Positions 24,592 through 33,433 are shown, counted from the stretch's first letter. The stretch: DNA of 64,000 nt from an uncultured Muribaculaceae bacterium (GCA_910579105.1 CAJTRT010000006.1:9360-73359); one strand, 5' to 3'. Made by a program: numbers and translations. Notes: a model not told the origin generated them from the sequence alone.

Positions 24592-24599
24592 TAACTTTG
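24592..24599 (+). promoter_or_regulatory. -7 box TAACTTTG before the phage-like cassette
   Basis: A perfect -7 box 57 nt before the ATG at 24656. No TTG is found at the proper -33 distance. It would drive the five following plus-strand genes. Confidence 0.5.
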
Positions 24600-24655
24600 C
24601 GAAGCGATCGGGAATGATTGCAAACGATATTTTATAAAAATCAATAATTAATTGT

Positions 24656-25285
24656 ATGAAAACAGAAGATATTTTGCAAGAGGGGGCTGTTGCGGATGTG
24701 GCGACAGCGGTCGCCAACCCGGCGGCGACCGGGAGCGTAGAGGAAGCCCCGGGGGAGACGGGAGGGGAAGCCGCCTATGGGGGTCGGGGAGGAGAAGCCG
24801 CTCGCCTTCGGCTCGCTCCACCCGACAGCCTGCGGAGAGGAGCGGGAGCGGGAGAGGCCGGAGTGGCGGAAACGAAAGGAGGAGCCGGAATCCGGGAATC
24901 GGAAACGGGGGACACGGCTCGGCTTCGCCTCGCCACAGTGGCCGGGGAGGAAGGAGGCTCCGGGGCTGAGGCGGCGGACGGCACCGGGGCGGCGGAAGCC
25001 GGGGCGAAAGCGGAGGCGGATGCTGGCGGGGCGCCGGCGGAAGCCGCTGAAACGATGGCGGCCGGCACCGGGGCGGGAATCCCGGCGGGGGAGGCGGGGA
25101 TTCCGGCGGCGGAGGTGGAGCGGCTTGTGGATGAGGCTTACAGGCGGGGGCGCAATGAGTCGATCGCGGAGCTGATGGCGAGGCCCGGTATGCTGCAACC
25201 TGCCGGGGCGCGGTCGGGGGATGCCGCGGCGGGAGCCGAAACCGGGTTTCTGGCCAACCGCAGGCCGAGCATATGGGACAGATAG
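24656..25285 (+). CDS. Ala/Gly/Glu-rich protein opening the phage-like cassette (scaffold-like?), with two palindrome inserts
   Basis: The 209-residue protein is dominated by Ala, Gly and Glu. Two palindromes are translated in frame: AARLRLAPPDSLRRG (element 24797-24828) and TARLRLATVAGE (element 24915-24940). Only the C-terminal ~65 residues look conserved: VERLVDEAYRRGRNESIAELMA, then FLANRRPSIWDR. A helical acidic protein immediately upstream of a capsid-like gene could be a scaffold or decoration protein, but this is positional inference. The ATG is preceded by a -7 promoter box and an AT-rich leader. Confidence 0.55.
   Translation: MKTEDILQEGAVADVATAVANPAATGSVEEAPGETGGEAAYGGRGGEAARLRLAPPDSLRRGAGAGEAGVAETKGGAGIRESETGDTARLRLATVAGEEGGSGAEAADGTGAAEAGAKAEADAGGAPAEAAETMAAGTGAGIPAGEAGIPAAEVERLVDEAYRRGRNESIAELMARPGMLQPAGARSGDAAAGAETGFLANRRPSIWDR
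24797..24940. repeat. Two in-frame palindromes (types a and b) in the first cassette gene
   Basis: Type a at 24797-24828 (GCCGCTCGCCTTCGGCTCGC then TCCACCCGACAG) and type b at 24915-24940 (GGCTCGGCTTCGCCTCGCCA). They are near-identical to intergenic copies but preserve the frame, so the shared core is translated as RLRLA in both. Confidence 0.78.
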
Positions 25286-25379
25286 CCGGCGGATCAGGAA
25301 AATATCGGACCTGGAACATTGGGCCGGGAACATTGAACAGGAAAAACTGATTTTATAAACCTTTTAAAACCAAATTACT

Positions 25380-26927
25380 ATGTTAAAGATTCTTTTGAAG
25401 AAGTTAGTTGACTACCTCCGCAACCAGGAGGGGAACAAGTACAAGTGGATTCTGTGGCTCCTGGGCGTGCTGGGAATCCTGGGCTTCACTGACGCGCCGG
25501 ACGCTGTGGCGGCGGCCGTCGGCGGGATGGGTGACGCGCTTGCCTCGGCTATGTCGGGGTTGGGCGAGACCCTGGCGGCTCTCGGCGGTGGCGGCTCCGA
25601 CGGTTTGGCGGGGATGCTCGGCGAGGCGCTTTTCGGTGGCTGCGGGGTAAGCGCCGCGTCCGTGGCGGGGGTGGCGGCCCTCGGGGCGCACACGGACGGC
25701 GTTCCCGTCACCGCGCAACTCGCCGACGAGGTGTCGCCGGGACTGCTGCGCAACGAGATCGACGACCGGATAGTGAAGATCCGTCCGATGTCGACGCCCC
25801 TTGACCAGATTTCGCGCTACGGCGGGAGCCGCCTGTGCGGTTCGATGAAGGTTGACTATTATTCGGTCGACACGCGCCCTGTGAGCGCCAGGACCACGGC
25901 GGCGTTCGCGGGGGACAATGACCGCAACCCGACTGTCGCGAAGCCGGCGAAACTGATGGTGGAGAACGCCGACGTGTTCCAGCCTTCGACGACGGTGATC
26001 GTGCCGGACGTGAAGGGCTCGGCGGGAGGGTCGCTGGTGCTGTACGTCACCGAGTGCGACGCGACGTCGATCACGGTTCTGGCGGTGAACAACACTTACG
26101 CCGGTTCGGAGGTGGGCTGTGTGCCGTCGATTCCTCCCGGCACGATGCTGGTGCGCATGGGCCGCGCCGCGGGAGAGCTTGACGTGACCACGTCGCAGAG
26201 CGGGGCGCTGCCGGTGAAGAGCACCAACTACTGCCAGATCTTCAAGGCGCAGGTCGAGCAGTCGACCTTCGTGAAGATCGCCAACAAGGAGGTTGGGTGG
26301 ACGTTCTCCGACCAGGAGGAGGCCGCGATCATCGACATGCGCATGGGTATGGAGAAGAACTTCCTGTTCGGCCACAAGAAGCGCCTGGCGGTTCCGGGCC
26401 GCGGCGACGAGATACTGCTGACGGGTGGCATCTGGAATCAGACCGAGAACGAGTTCGAGTACTCGGAGCTGAAAGGTGAGGAGACTCTTGTGGCGCTGTG
26501 CAAGCAGGCGTTCGCCCACAACGCCGGGTCGTCGCGCAAGATCCTGCTGGCGGGCACGGGGCTGATCGAGAAGCTGCACAACCTGGATCACCGCAGGGTT
26601 GTGATGTCGGATCAGGCGGTGACGAAGTGGGGCCTGGACTTCACGGAGATCCACTCGAAGTTCGGCACGCTTTACGTACTGCTGTCGGAGGTGTTCGACC
26701 AGTGCGGCCGTGAGAACGACGGCATGGTGGTGGACCCGGAGTATATCACGAAGTACTGCCACGTTCCGTTCCGCACCGAGCGGCTTGACCTGCGGTCGGC
26801 GGGAGTGCGCAACGTCGACGCGATCGTGATCACCGAGGCGAGCTGCCTGGTGCTGCGCTATCCGCAGTCGCACATGAGGGTTGTGTTCAAGGAGACGGCG
26901 TCGTCGGCGCCCGATACCAATTCCTGA
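25380..26927 (+). CDS. Phage major-capsid-like protein with N-terminal membrane-type segment
   Basis: Residues ~120-515 read like major capsid proteins of Bacteroidales phages (HK97-fold, SU10/DUF5309-like): LLRNEIDDRIVKIRPMSTPL, DQISRYGGSRLCGSMKVDYY, and a C-terminal part with KWGLDFTEIHSKFGTLYVLL. The N-terminus is unusual: a basic amphipathic start, a hydrophobic stretch (WILWLLGVLGILGF, ~22-35) and an 80-residue Ala/Gly-rich region. This suggests membrane association or a removable pre-domain. Total length is 515. No terminase, protease or tail genes are nearby, so the protein may belong to a domesticated or decayed element. Codon use resembles the host. Confidence 0.62.
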   Translation: MLKILLKKLVDYLRNQEGNKYKWILWLLGVLGILGFTDAPDAVAAAVGGMGDALASAMSGLGETLAALGGGGSDGLAGMLGEALFGGCGVSAASVAGVAALGAHTDGVPVTAQLADEVSPGLLRNEIDDRIVKIRPMSTPLDQISRYGGSRLCGSMKVDYYSVDTRPVSARTTAAFAGDNDRNPTVAKPAKLMVENADVFQPSTTVIVPDVKGSAGGSLVLYVTECDATSITVLAVNNTYAGSEVGCVPSIPPGTMLVRMGRAAGELDVTTSQSGALPVKSTNYCQIFKAQVEQSTFVKIANKEVGWTFSDQEEAAIIDMRMGMEKNFLFGHKKRLAVPGRGDEILLTGGIWNQTENEFEYSELKGEETLVALCKQAFAHNAGSSRKILLAGTGLIEKLHNLDHRRVVMSDQAVTKWGLDFTEIHSKFGTLYVLLSEVFDQCGRENDGMVVDPEYITKYCHVPFRTERLDLRSAGVRNVDAIVITEASCLVLRYPQSHMRVVFKETASSAPDTNS

Positions 26928-26933
26928 TAGGCT

Positions 26934-27476
26934 GTGAAACTGAACCTAAGCAAGGCAGAGATGCTGGCGCAGTGGATGCTGCGCCGGCATCTCGAGCCGG
27001 TGCGGGCCGACTGCCGGGTAGAGCGCTCCGACGCTGTGGACCTGGCGGCGGTTTGCGCCATGGAGATGCGCGGCTGGTATCTGGATCATCTCGCGAAGGG
27101 TCCGGCGGAGCTGTTGGCGCCGGAGGATGTGGCCGGGGAGAGCGAGGCGGAAGCGGCGGCTGACGGGTATTCGGTTGATGTGTGGCTGCCGGAGAGAGTT
27201 GTCAGGCCGCTGTCCGTCAGGCTGGCCGGGTGGCAGCGGTCGGCGGTTGTCATAGGGGCCGACGCACCCGGAGCGAGGCATTGCGCGAGCCGTTTCGGCG
27301 CTGGCGGTATCGCCGAGCCGGTGGCGGTGCTGGAGCCTGACGGACGGCTGCGGCTTTTCTCGCGTCCGTCGACGCGCCGCGCCCCGGTGATAGAGAGCCT
27401 TATGGCGGCGGTTGACACGGGTGAGGAACGCTACCGGTTCGACGAGCGCGCCCTGTCGCTGATCAAACCTTTATAA
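26934..27476 (+). CDS. Hypothetical protein between capsid-like and portal-like genes
   Basis: The 180-residue protein starts at GTG 26934 (MKLNLSKAEMLAQWMLRR), 6 nt after the capsid-like stop; an ATG at 26961 is the alternative. It has an N-terminal helical part with many Arg/Glu and a C-terminal beta-rich part (DVWLPERVVRPLSVRLAG, AVLEPDGRLRLFSRPSTR). No family recognised. Its place between capsid and portal genes suggests a head-tail connector or a head-associated protein. It ends 11 nt before the portal-like ATG. Confidence 0.55.
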   Translation: MKLNLSKAEMLAQWMLRRHLEPVRADCRVERSDAVDLAAVCAMEMRGWYLDHLAKGPAELLAPEDVAGESEAEAAADGYSVDVWLPERVVRPLSVRLAGWQRSAVVIGADAPGARHCASRFGAGGIAEPVAVLEPDGRLRLFSRPSTRRAPVIESLMAAVDTGEERYRFDERALSLIKPL

Positions 27477-27487
27477 TTCAATATCAT

Positions 27488-28885
27488 ATGAGAAACGACG
27501 AGATACTGAGACGGGCCAGGGAGTGCTGGGAGGCGATGGCCCCCATGCGCGCGGCCCGGCGCCGCCACACCCGGTTCACCTACGGCGACCAGTGGGGCGA
27601 TCCGGCTACCGACCACCGCGGGAGGCGCTCCACGGAGGGCGAGCTGGCCGCGGTCGGAGGTCGGCGCCCGTTGAGTAACAACCTGATACGCCGACTGGTG
27701 AAGAGCGTGGTGGGGCGTTACCGGATGGAGTGCTCCGAGGAGGGGGCGAAGCCGGCGGCTCTCGCCGCCCATTACGAGCGTAACCGCCTGGGTGAGCTTG
27801 ACGCCCGGGCGCTGGAGGAGTTCCTGATTTCCGGGATGGCGGTGCAGCGCGTGGGCGCTGAGCGGCGCCCCGGCGGGAGCGGGGTGTGGGTTGATAACAT
27901 CCAGCCCGACCATTTCTTCATCAGCCGGGCGCGCGACCCGCGCCTTACGGACGCGGAGCTTGTGGGATGCCTGCGCGACATGAGTCTCCAGGAGCTGGCG
28001 GCCCGGTTCGCCCCGGGGAATCCGGACGCGGCAAGGCGGCTCGGCGAGCTTTACGGCGCGATGGCGGGGCGCGAGAGCCTCTTCGAGAGCGCCGGGCGCG
28101 GGGGGTCGACGGGGTTCTACCACGCGCCACGCGGCCTTTGCCGCGTGATCGAGGTGTGGACTCTCGAATACCGGCCCACGCTACGCTGCCACGACCCCCT
28201 GGAGGCGCTTTACCGCGAGATTCCCGCCGACCGGGCGGGATTGGTCGAGGCGGAGAACCGGCGTCGCTCCGGCGCCGGGCTTCCGACGATCGACGCCAGG
28301 GCTGACTACCGGGCCATGTGGCGCTGCCGGTGGCTCGCGCCGGACGGCACCCTGCTGCGCGAGGAGGATTCGCCCCTGGCGGGAGGAGGGCACCCGTTCG
28401 CTGTCAAGCTATACCCTATGATCGACGGAGAGGTGCACTCGCTGGTCGAGGACGTGATCGACCAGCAGAAGCATGTCAACCGGCTGATTACCCTGATGGA
28501 CAATATGATGGGGGCTGCCGCCAAAGGGGTGCTGCTCTTCCCGACGCGCTGCAAGGTGGAGGGGATGCGGTGGGAGGACGTGGTGGAGCGCTGGGCGCTT
28601 CCCGGCGGGGTGATCCCCTACAACGCCGTTCCCGGGGTGGAGCCGAAACAGGTCGTCACGCCCCTTGGCGACAACGGCGCCGCCGACATGCTGGCCACGC
28701 AGATCAAGCTCTTCGAGGATGTCTCCGGGGTTAGCCCGGCGCTGATGGGGAAGAGCGTGAGCGCGGCCGTGGGCCATGACCGCTACGAGAGCGAGGTGCG
28801 CAACGGCGCGGTGGCGATCAACGACCTGCTGTCGACGTTCCGCGACTTTATCGACGTGCGCGACAAGCTGTTGGCCTCGGCGTGA
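27488..28885 (+). CDS. Phage portal-like protein
   Basis: The 465-residue protein has the portal layout of tailed phages infecting Bacteroidales: an N-terminal segment with FTYGDQWGDP (~32-41) and PLSNNLIRRLVKSVVGRYR (~60-78), a central part, then QKHVNRLITLMDNMMGAAAK (~326-345) with GVLLFP and the helix region ALMGKSVSAAVGHDRYESEV (~418-437). Portals form the dodecameric DNA channel. It is shorter than the ~700-residue crAss-like portals, ending soon after the long helix, so the C-terminal crown may be missing. A hairpin follows 18 nt after the stop. Confidence 0.62.
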   Translation: MRNDEILRRARECWEAMAPMRAARRRHTRFTYGDQWGDPATDHRGRRSTEGELAAVGGRRPLSNNLIRRLVKSVVGRYRMECSEEGAKPAALAAHYERNRLGELDARALEEFLISGMAVQRVGAERRPGGSGVWVDNIQPDHFFISRARDPRLTDAELVGCLRDMSLQELAARFAPGNPDAARRLGELYGAMAGRESLFESAGRGGSTGFYHAPRGLCRVIEVWTLEYRPTLRCHDPLEALYREIPADRAGLVEAENRRRSGAGLPTIDARADYRAMWRCRWLAPDGTLLREEDSPLAGGGHPFAVKLYPMIDGEVHSLVEDVIDQQKHVNRLITLMDNMMGAAAKGVLLFPTRCKVEGMRWEDVVERWALPGGVIPYNAVPGVEPKQVVTPLGDNGAADMLATQIKLFEDVSGVSPALMGKSVSAAVGHDRYESEVRNGAVAINDLLSTFRDFIDVRDKLLASA

Positions 28886-28902
28886 GAAATTTTTCCGAAA
28901 AT

Positions 28903-28942
28903 AATGGCGGGGTGGGAAAGGTTCTTGCCCAACCCCGCCATT
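28903..28942 (+). terminator. Hairpin after the portal-like gene
   Basis: AATGGCGGGGTGGG (28903-28916) pairs with CCCAACCCCGCCATT (28928-28942) with one bulge and an 11-nt loop. No T tract follows, so it may attenuate rather than end transcription into the next two genes. Confidence 0.5.
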
Positions 28943-28996
28943 AACTTCGCGAATGTTCAGTCAAGTCAACCAACCTGTCAAAACACACGCGAGAAG

Positions 28997-29410
28997 ATGC
29001 TAAACGATGTCAACAGGCGCGACCGCGACTTCCTCAGGGCGGTGCGCCGCGAAGCGGCCCGGAGCTACGGTGAGGGGCGGCCACTGACAGTCCGCCAGGC
29101 AGTCAGGCGCGCCGTCGCCTCGCCGGCTCCCTCCTACTACGTCACCACCGAGTACGCCTGGCGCCGGCTGCGCGAGTGTGGCTCCAGCCGGCGGCTGCGG
29201 CGTTCGCGGCGCGAGGCCATGTGGGAGGAGCTTGGGCGGCGGTTCGAGGCCGAGCTGTCGCGCCGGCCCGGCGAGGATCCGTACGCGGTGCTCGACGAGC
29301 TGCTGCGAAGCGGGGGCGCTCCGGGTTTCTTTATCTCCGAATCGAGGGGTGTTTCATTGTATTTCAAACTATTAACAAACGGACGAAATGGAAATCAACT
29401 TAAACAGTAA
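28997..29410 (+). CDS. Arg-rich hypothetical protein of the phage-like cassette
   Basis: The 137-residue basic helical protein has many Arg pairs, e.g. RRDRDFLRAVRREAARSYGE and SSRRLRRSRREAMWEELGRR, and a conserved-looking PSYYVTTEYAWRRL. It could bind nucleic acid or a capsid surface; no family is recognised. I start at ATG 28997 because the longer frame from 28904 is occupied by the hairpin. Its end overlaps the next gene by 23 nt, so the two are translationally linked. Confidence 0.6.
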   Translation: MLNDVNRRDRDFLRAVRREAARSYGEGRPLTVRQAVRRAVASPAPSYYVTTEYAWRRLRECGSSRRLRRSRREAMWEELGRRFEAELSRRPGEDPYAVLDELLRSGGAPGFFISESRGVSLYFKLLTNGRNGNQLKQ

Positions 29411-29882
29411 CACGATTATCGACGAGCTGATGGCGGTCTCGGCGCTTCGGGCCCGCTCGGCCGGGGGACGCGGAGCCTCGCGGTCGCTCCTCACCGCTGA
29501 CCAGCTACCCGCGCTGCGGGGGATTGTCAGGATGGCGTTCGCCGAACTCTGCATGCGCCTTGGAAGCGCGGTGGAGGCGTCGGACATGGACTTCGAGGAC
29601 CCGCGTCCCGACGAGCCTTACTCGGCGGCCTCCGCGATGCGGCTGTCGCTGACGCTTTCGGGAGGCACCCCGAAGGGGCGGGAGCTGGCGGTCAAGCGGT
29701 CGCTGGAACACGCCGTGGCGATGCTCTCGGCGGCGTTCGCCCTCGGCGACTCGGCCGACGGGAGCGCCTCGGAGCTCCGCGCCGAGGCCGCGGGAGCGGT
29801 CGACGCCTTGCGCGGCGTGTGCGCCGCCGGTGAGGCCGGCGGCGTCGGGGCGCCTTCGCGGGTAGTGCCGTTTTTCTTCTAA
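29388..29882 (+). CDS. Hypothetical Ala-rich helical protein, last gene of the phage-like cassette
   Basis: The 164-residue protein begins MEINLNSNTIIDELMAVSAL and is almost entirely helical and Ala-rich, with LPALRGIVRMAFAELCMRLG and RSLEHAVAMLSAAFALGDSA. Small helical proteins of this form occur among head-completion or adaptor proteins of Bacteroidales phages, but I cannot assign a family. It overlaps the upstream gene by 23 nt and lies 36 nt before the pheT promoter, closing the cassette. Confidence 0.6.
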   Translation: MEINLNSNTIIDELMAVSALRARSAGGRGASRSLLTADQLPALRGIVRMAFAELCMRLGSAVEASDMDFEDPRPDEPYSAASAMRLSLTLSGGTPKGRELAVKRSLEHAVAMLSAAFALGDSADGSASELRAEAAGAVDALRGVCAAGEAGGVGAPSRVVPFFF

Positions 29883-29917
29883 GAGGGTGTTTTGAGGGAG
29901 TTTTCGAGGGCTTGTTG

Positions 29918-29948
29918 GTTGGGTTTTGGCAATTTTGTTGTAACTTTG
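29918..29948 (+). promoter_or_regulatory. Promoter of pheT
   Basis: GTTG at 29918-29921, a 19-nt spacer and TAACTTTG at 29941-29948 match the Bacteroidetes consensus. The expected start leaves a leader of under 25 nt before the ATG at 29973. Confidence 0.75.
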
Positions 29949-29972
29949 CGGTTTGAAAGAAACAATCCAATT

Positions 29973-32450
29973 ATGAACATTTCTTACAATTGGCTCAAAG
30001 AATATATCGATTTCGACCTGGCTCCCGAGGAGGTCTGCGCGGCCCTTACCAGCATCGGCCTGGAGTCTGACGGCGTGGAGGAGGTCGAATCGGTGCGCGG
30101 CGGTCTGCGCGGCCTCGTGATCGGCAAGGTGCTGACCTGCGAGGCGCACCCCGACAGCGACCATCTCCACGTCACAACCTGCGACCTTGGCGGGGAGGCT
30201 CCCGTTCAAATCGTCTGCGGGGCGCCGAACGTGGCGGCCGGGCAGACTGTGGTTGTCGCCACGGTCGGGACCACCCTCTACGACCCCGAGGGGAAGCCCT
30301 TCCAGATCAAGCGGTCGAAGATCCGCGGCGTCGAGTCGCTGGGGATGATCTGCGCCGAGGACGAGATCGGGGTGGGCAGCTCCCACGACGGCATCATAGT
30401 GATCGACCGCGAGGTTGCCCCCGGTACCCCCGCCGCCGAGTTCTACGGCCTGAGGAGCGACTACCGCATCGAGGTGGACCTCACGCCCAACCGCGTTGAC
30501 GCGGCCTCGCACTACGGCACGGCCCGCGACCTGAACGCCTTCCTCTGCCGGCACCTGGCCGACGGCCACCTGCGCCGCCCGTCGGTGGAGGCTTTCGCCC
30601 CGGACACCGACAAGGGGGCTGCCTCGGTCGAGGTGCTCGACACCGCCGGATGCCCCCGCTATTCGGGTCTGACGATCCGCGGGGTGAAAGTGGCCGAGAG
30701 CCCGCAGTGGCTCCGCGACCGCCTGACGGCCATCGGCCTGCGCCCGATCAACAACATAGTCGACATCACCAACTACATACTCCACGGCTTCTGCCAGCCG
30801 CTCCACTGCTTCGACCTCGCCAAAGTGAGCGGGGAGAAGATCGTGGTGCGCGGCTGCGAGGAGGGGGCGAAGTTCACCACCCTCGACGGCGTTGAGCGCA
30901 CGCTGCGCGCCGCCGACGTGATGATCTGCGACGCGGAGAAGCCGATGTGCATCGCCGGCGTTTTCGGCGGCCTCGACTCCGGGGTCACCGAGGGGACTAC
31001 CGACATCTTCCTTGAAAGCGCCTGCTTCAACCCTACCAGGGTGCGGCGCACGGCCCGCGCCCACGGCCTGTCGACCGACGCCTCTTTCCGCTACGAGCGC
31101 GGGGTGGATCCCAACGGTACTATGTACGCCCTGAAGCTCGCCGCCCTGATGGTGAAGGAGCTTGCCGGGGGCGAGATCTGCGGCGAGCCGGTGGACATCT
31201 ATCCGGAGCCTGTCGCCCCGTATCCCGTGGAGCTGTCGCTCCGCTATCTCAATACCCTGGTAGGGAAGGAGATTCCCGCCGGGGAGGTCGAGGCCATACT
31301 CCGCTCTTTGGAAATCGAGGTTGAGAAGGACGGGGAGGACGCGGACCTGCTGCGCCTGAAAGTGCCTACCTACCGCGTCGACGTCCGCCGCCCGTGCGAC
31401 GTCGTCGAGGAAGTTCTGCGGGTCTACGGCTACAACAACGTGGAGTACTCGACAACGGTGCACTCGTCGTTGCAGTTCAAGACACTCACCGACGCTTCGG
31501 ACGACCTCCAGCGCCTCGTCTCCGAGCAGCTTACCGCCCAGGGCTTCAACGAGATTCTCAACAACTCGCTCACATCCAAGAGCTACTACGAAGGACTTGA
31601 CCTGTATCCCGCGGAGAAGTGTGTGGAACTGCTCAACCCCCTCAGCTCCGACCTCGGGGCGATGCGCCAGACGCTTCTGTTCGGGGGGCTGGAAAGCATA
31701 GCCCACAACGTGAACCGCAAGGCCGAGGACCTGTTGCTCTACGAGTTCGGCAACACATACTACCGCGACCCCGCGGCCGAATCGACAGCCGAGGCTCCGC
31801 TGGCACCCTTCTCGGAGCGCCACCGCCTGGCGCTGTGGATCACAGGCAACACCCGTCCGGGCAACTGGGCGCGGAAGGCCGAGGAGGCCACATTCTTCGA
31901 CCTCAAGGGCGCGTGCGCCAACATATTCGCCCGTCTCGGCATCGCCGCCGGGGAGGTGACGCTCGGCCCGGCCGAGGGGAACAACCTCTTCGACGCCGCG
32001 CTGGCAATCGCGACCCGCGACGGCCGCGTGCTCGGATACATGGGGCAGGTGGCGGGAGCCATCCTTAAAAAGGCCGACATCGACCGCCCCGTATACTTCG
32101 CCGAGCTGGAATGGGGCGCGCTGGTTAAACTCGCCTCGCGCAAGAAGGTGACCTTCGCGCCGCTGCCCAAGACGCAGCCCGTGAAGCGCGACCTGGCGCT
32201 GCTGCTCGACGCGGCGGTGACCATGGAGCAGGTCGAGGGCGCCGTGCGCTCTGCCGAGCGCAAACTGCTGCGCGGCGTGGAGCTGTTCGACGTCTACGAG
32301 GGGAAGAACCTCCCCGCGGGCAAGAAGAGCTACGCCATCACCGTCACCCTCCAGGATTACGAGAAGACCCTCCAGGACAAGCAGATCGAACAGGCCATGG
32401 GACGCATCGTGGCCTCCCTGGAAAAGACGCTCGGCGCGCAACTACGTTAA
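29973..32450 (+). CDS. pheT: Phenylalanine-tRNA ligase beta subunit
   Basis: The beta subunit of the alpha2-beta2 synthetase that charges tRNA-Phe. The 825 residues contain the N-terminal OB-type tRNA-binding domain (~40-150, EAHPDSDHLHVTTCDLG), the B3/B4 editing domain (~205-390, PINNIVDITNYILHG), the B5 domain (~400-475), the catalytic-like core and the ferredoxin-fold anticodon-binding domain (~730-825, FAPLPKTQPVKRDLALLL). I start at ATG 29973 (MNISYNWLKEYIDFD). pheS is not in the window, so the subunits are encoded apart. Its own promoter separates it from the phage-like cassette. Confidence 0.97.
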   Translation: MNISYNWLKEYIDFDLAPEEVCAALTSIGLESDGVEEVESVRGGLRGLVIGKVLTCEAHPDSDHLHVTTCDLGGEAPVQIVCGAPNVAAGQTVVVATVGTTLYDPEGKPFQIKRSKIRGVESLGMICAEDEIGVGSSHDGIIVIDREVAPGTPAAEFYGLRSDYRIEVDLTPNRVDAASHYGTARDLNAFLCRHLADGHLRRPSVEAFAPDTDKGAASVEVLDTAGCPRYSGLTIRGVKVAESPQWLRDRLTAIGLRPINNIVDITNYILHGFCQPLHCFDLAKVSGEKIVVRGCEEGAKFTTLDGVERTLRAADVMICDAEKPMCIAGVFGGLDSGVTEGTTDIFLESACFNPTRVRRTARAHGLSTDASFRYERGVDPNGTMYALKLAALMVKELAGGEICGEPVDIYPEPVAPYPVELSLRYLNTLVGKEIPAGEVEAILRSLEIEVEKDGEDADLLRLKVPTYRVDVRRPCDVVEEVLRVYGYNNVEYSTTVHSSLQFKTLTDASDDLQRLVSEQLTAQGFNEILNNSLTSKSYYEGLDLYPAEKCVELLNPLSSDLGAMRQTLLFGGLESIAHNVNRKAEDLLLYEFGNTYYRDPAAESTAEAPLAPFSERHRLALWITGNTRPGNWARKAEEATFFDLKGACANIFARLGIAAGEVTLGPAEGNNLFDAALAIATRDGRVLGYMGQVAGAILKKADIDRPVYFAELEWGALVKLASRKKVTFAPLPKTQPVKRDLALLLDAAVTMEQVEGAVRSAERKLLRGVELFDVYEGKNLPAGKKSYAITVTLQDYEKTLQDKQIEQAMGRIVASLEKTLGAQLR

Positions 32451-32493
32451 CTGAAAGTAACAAAACAATCATAAAACCACAGAAAACACTTCC

Positions 32494-33222
32494 ATGGGAA
32501 GAGCATTTGAATACCGCAAGGCCCGCAAGCTCAAGCGCTGGGGCAACATGTCGAAGACATTCACCCGCATAGGCAAGGAAATCACCATCGCCGTGAAGGC
32601 CGGCGGCCCCGACCCCTCTACCAACCCGCGCCTGCGCGCGCTGATGCAGAACGCGAAGTCGGAGAACATGCCCAAGGACACCGTGGAGCGCGCCATAAAG
32701 AAGGCCACCGACAAGGATTCGAAGGACTACAAGGAGATCACCTACGAGGGATACGGCCCCCACGGCATCGCCATCTTCGTCGAGGCGGCTACCGACAACA
32801 ACACCCGCACCGTGGCAAACGTGCGCTCCTACTTCACCAAGCACGGGGGCTCGCTGGGCACGCAGGGCTCGCTGACGTTCCTCTTCGACCACAAGGTTGT
32901 GCTCAAAATCCAGGCCAAGCCCGAGATGTCGCTCGAAGACCTGGAGCTGGAGCTGATTGACTGCGGCGTGGAGGAGGTCGAGGCCGACGAGGACGGCGCC
33001 ATCATCCTCACAGGCGTGTTCGAGGACTATTCCAACATACAGAAATACCTCGAGGAGAACGGCTTCGAGATCATAAGCACCGAGTTCGTGCGCGTGCCCA
33101 ACGACCTGAAGGAAATCGCCCCGGAGCACCGCGAGAGCATCGACAAGCTCCTGGAGAAGCTGGAGGAGGACGAGGACGTCACCCAGGTCTTCCACAACAT
33201 GCGCGAAGACGAGGACGCGTGA
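32494..33222 (+). CDS. yebC: YebC/PmpR family protein (TACO1-type translation factor)
   Basis: A cytoplasmic YebC-family protein of 242 residues. The family was described as transcriptional regulators and is now linked to relief of ribosome stalling. It opens with the signature MGRAFEYRKARKLKRWGNMS and has the central motifs NTRTVANVRSYFTKHGG and LGTQGSLTFLF. The C-terminal third is strongly acidic. It follows pheT by 43 nt, probably as an operon. Structured repeat copy B begins within 2 nt of its stop codon. Confidence 0.95.
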   Translation: MGRAFEYRKARKLKRWGNMSKTFTRIGKEITIAVKAGGPDPSTNPRLRALMQNAKSENMPKDTVERAIKKATDKDSKDYKEITYEGYGPHGIAIFVEAATDNNTRTVANVRSYFTKHGGSLGTQGSLTFLFDHKVVLKIQAKPEMSLEDLELELIDCGVEEVEADEDGAIILTGVFEDYSNIQKYLEENGFEIISTEFVRVPNDLKEIAPEHRESIDKLLEKLEEDEDVTQVFHNMREDEDA

Positions 33223-33223
33223 T

Positions 33224-33324
33224 AGCGGCCCGTCTGGGTCGTCGCCGGAACCACTCGGCCTCGGTCACGGTCCTGAGACCGCTCCCGTCGGCCTCGGATT
33301 CCGGCTCCTACCATCCGAACCGCT
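33224..33324 (+). ncRNA. Structured 3'-proximal repeat element, copy B
   Basis: The same fold as copy A with different bases: outer stem AGCGG/CCGCT (33224-33228 with 33320-33324), stem GCCGGAA/TTCCGGC (33244-33250 with 33299-33305) and hairpin CGGTC-CTGA-GACCG (33268-33281). It begins two bases after the yebC stop. Confidence 0.78.
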
Positions 33325-33352
33325 CTGACGCATCCTCCGCGGGATGACTCTT

Positions 33353-33428
33353 GTAGGGACATGCCTTTGGCATGTTTTGATAATACAGAATATTTTTCAA
33401 ATCAAACGTGCCGAAGGCACGTCCCTAC
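33353..33428. repeat. REP pair with TGCC stems (REPIN-like)
   Basis: GTAGGGACATGCCTTTGGCA (from 33353) and, inverted, ACGTGCCGAAGGCACG then TCCCTAC (33406-33428) form a pair with GTAGGGAC heads on the outside. Head and layout equal those of the CGCGGC-stem REPs, but the stem is different. Confidence 0.8.
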
Positions 33429-33433
33429 ACCGT

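Noticed and set aside
28904..28996. N-terminal extension of the Arg-rich cassette gene
   Set aside because: The extension is the hairpin at 28903-28942 and has no protein-like composition; ATG 28997 is preferred.
24656..29882. Intact prophage
   Set aside because: No integrase, terminase, tail, lysis or attachment-site duplication was found; only structural-type genes are present.
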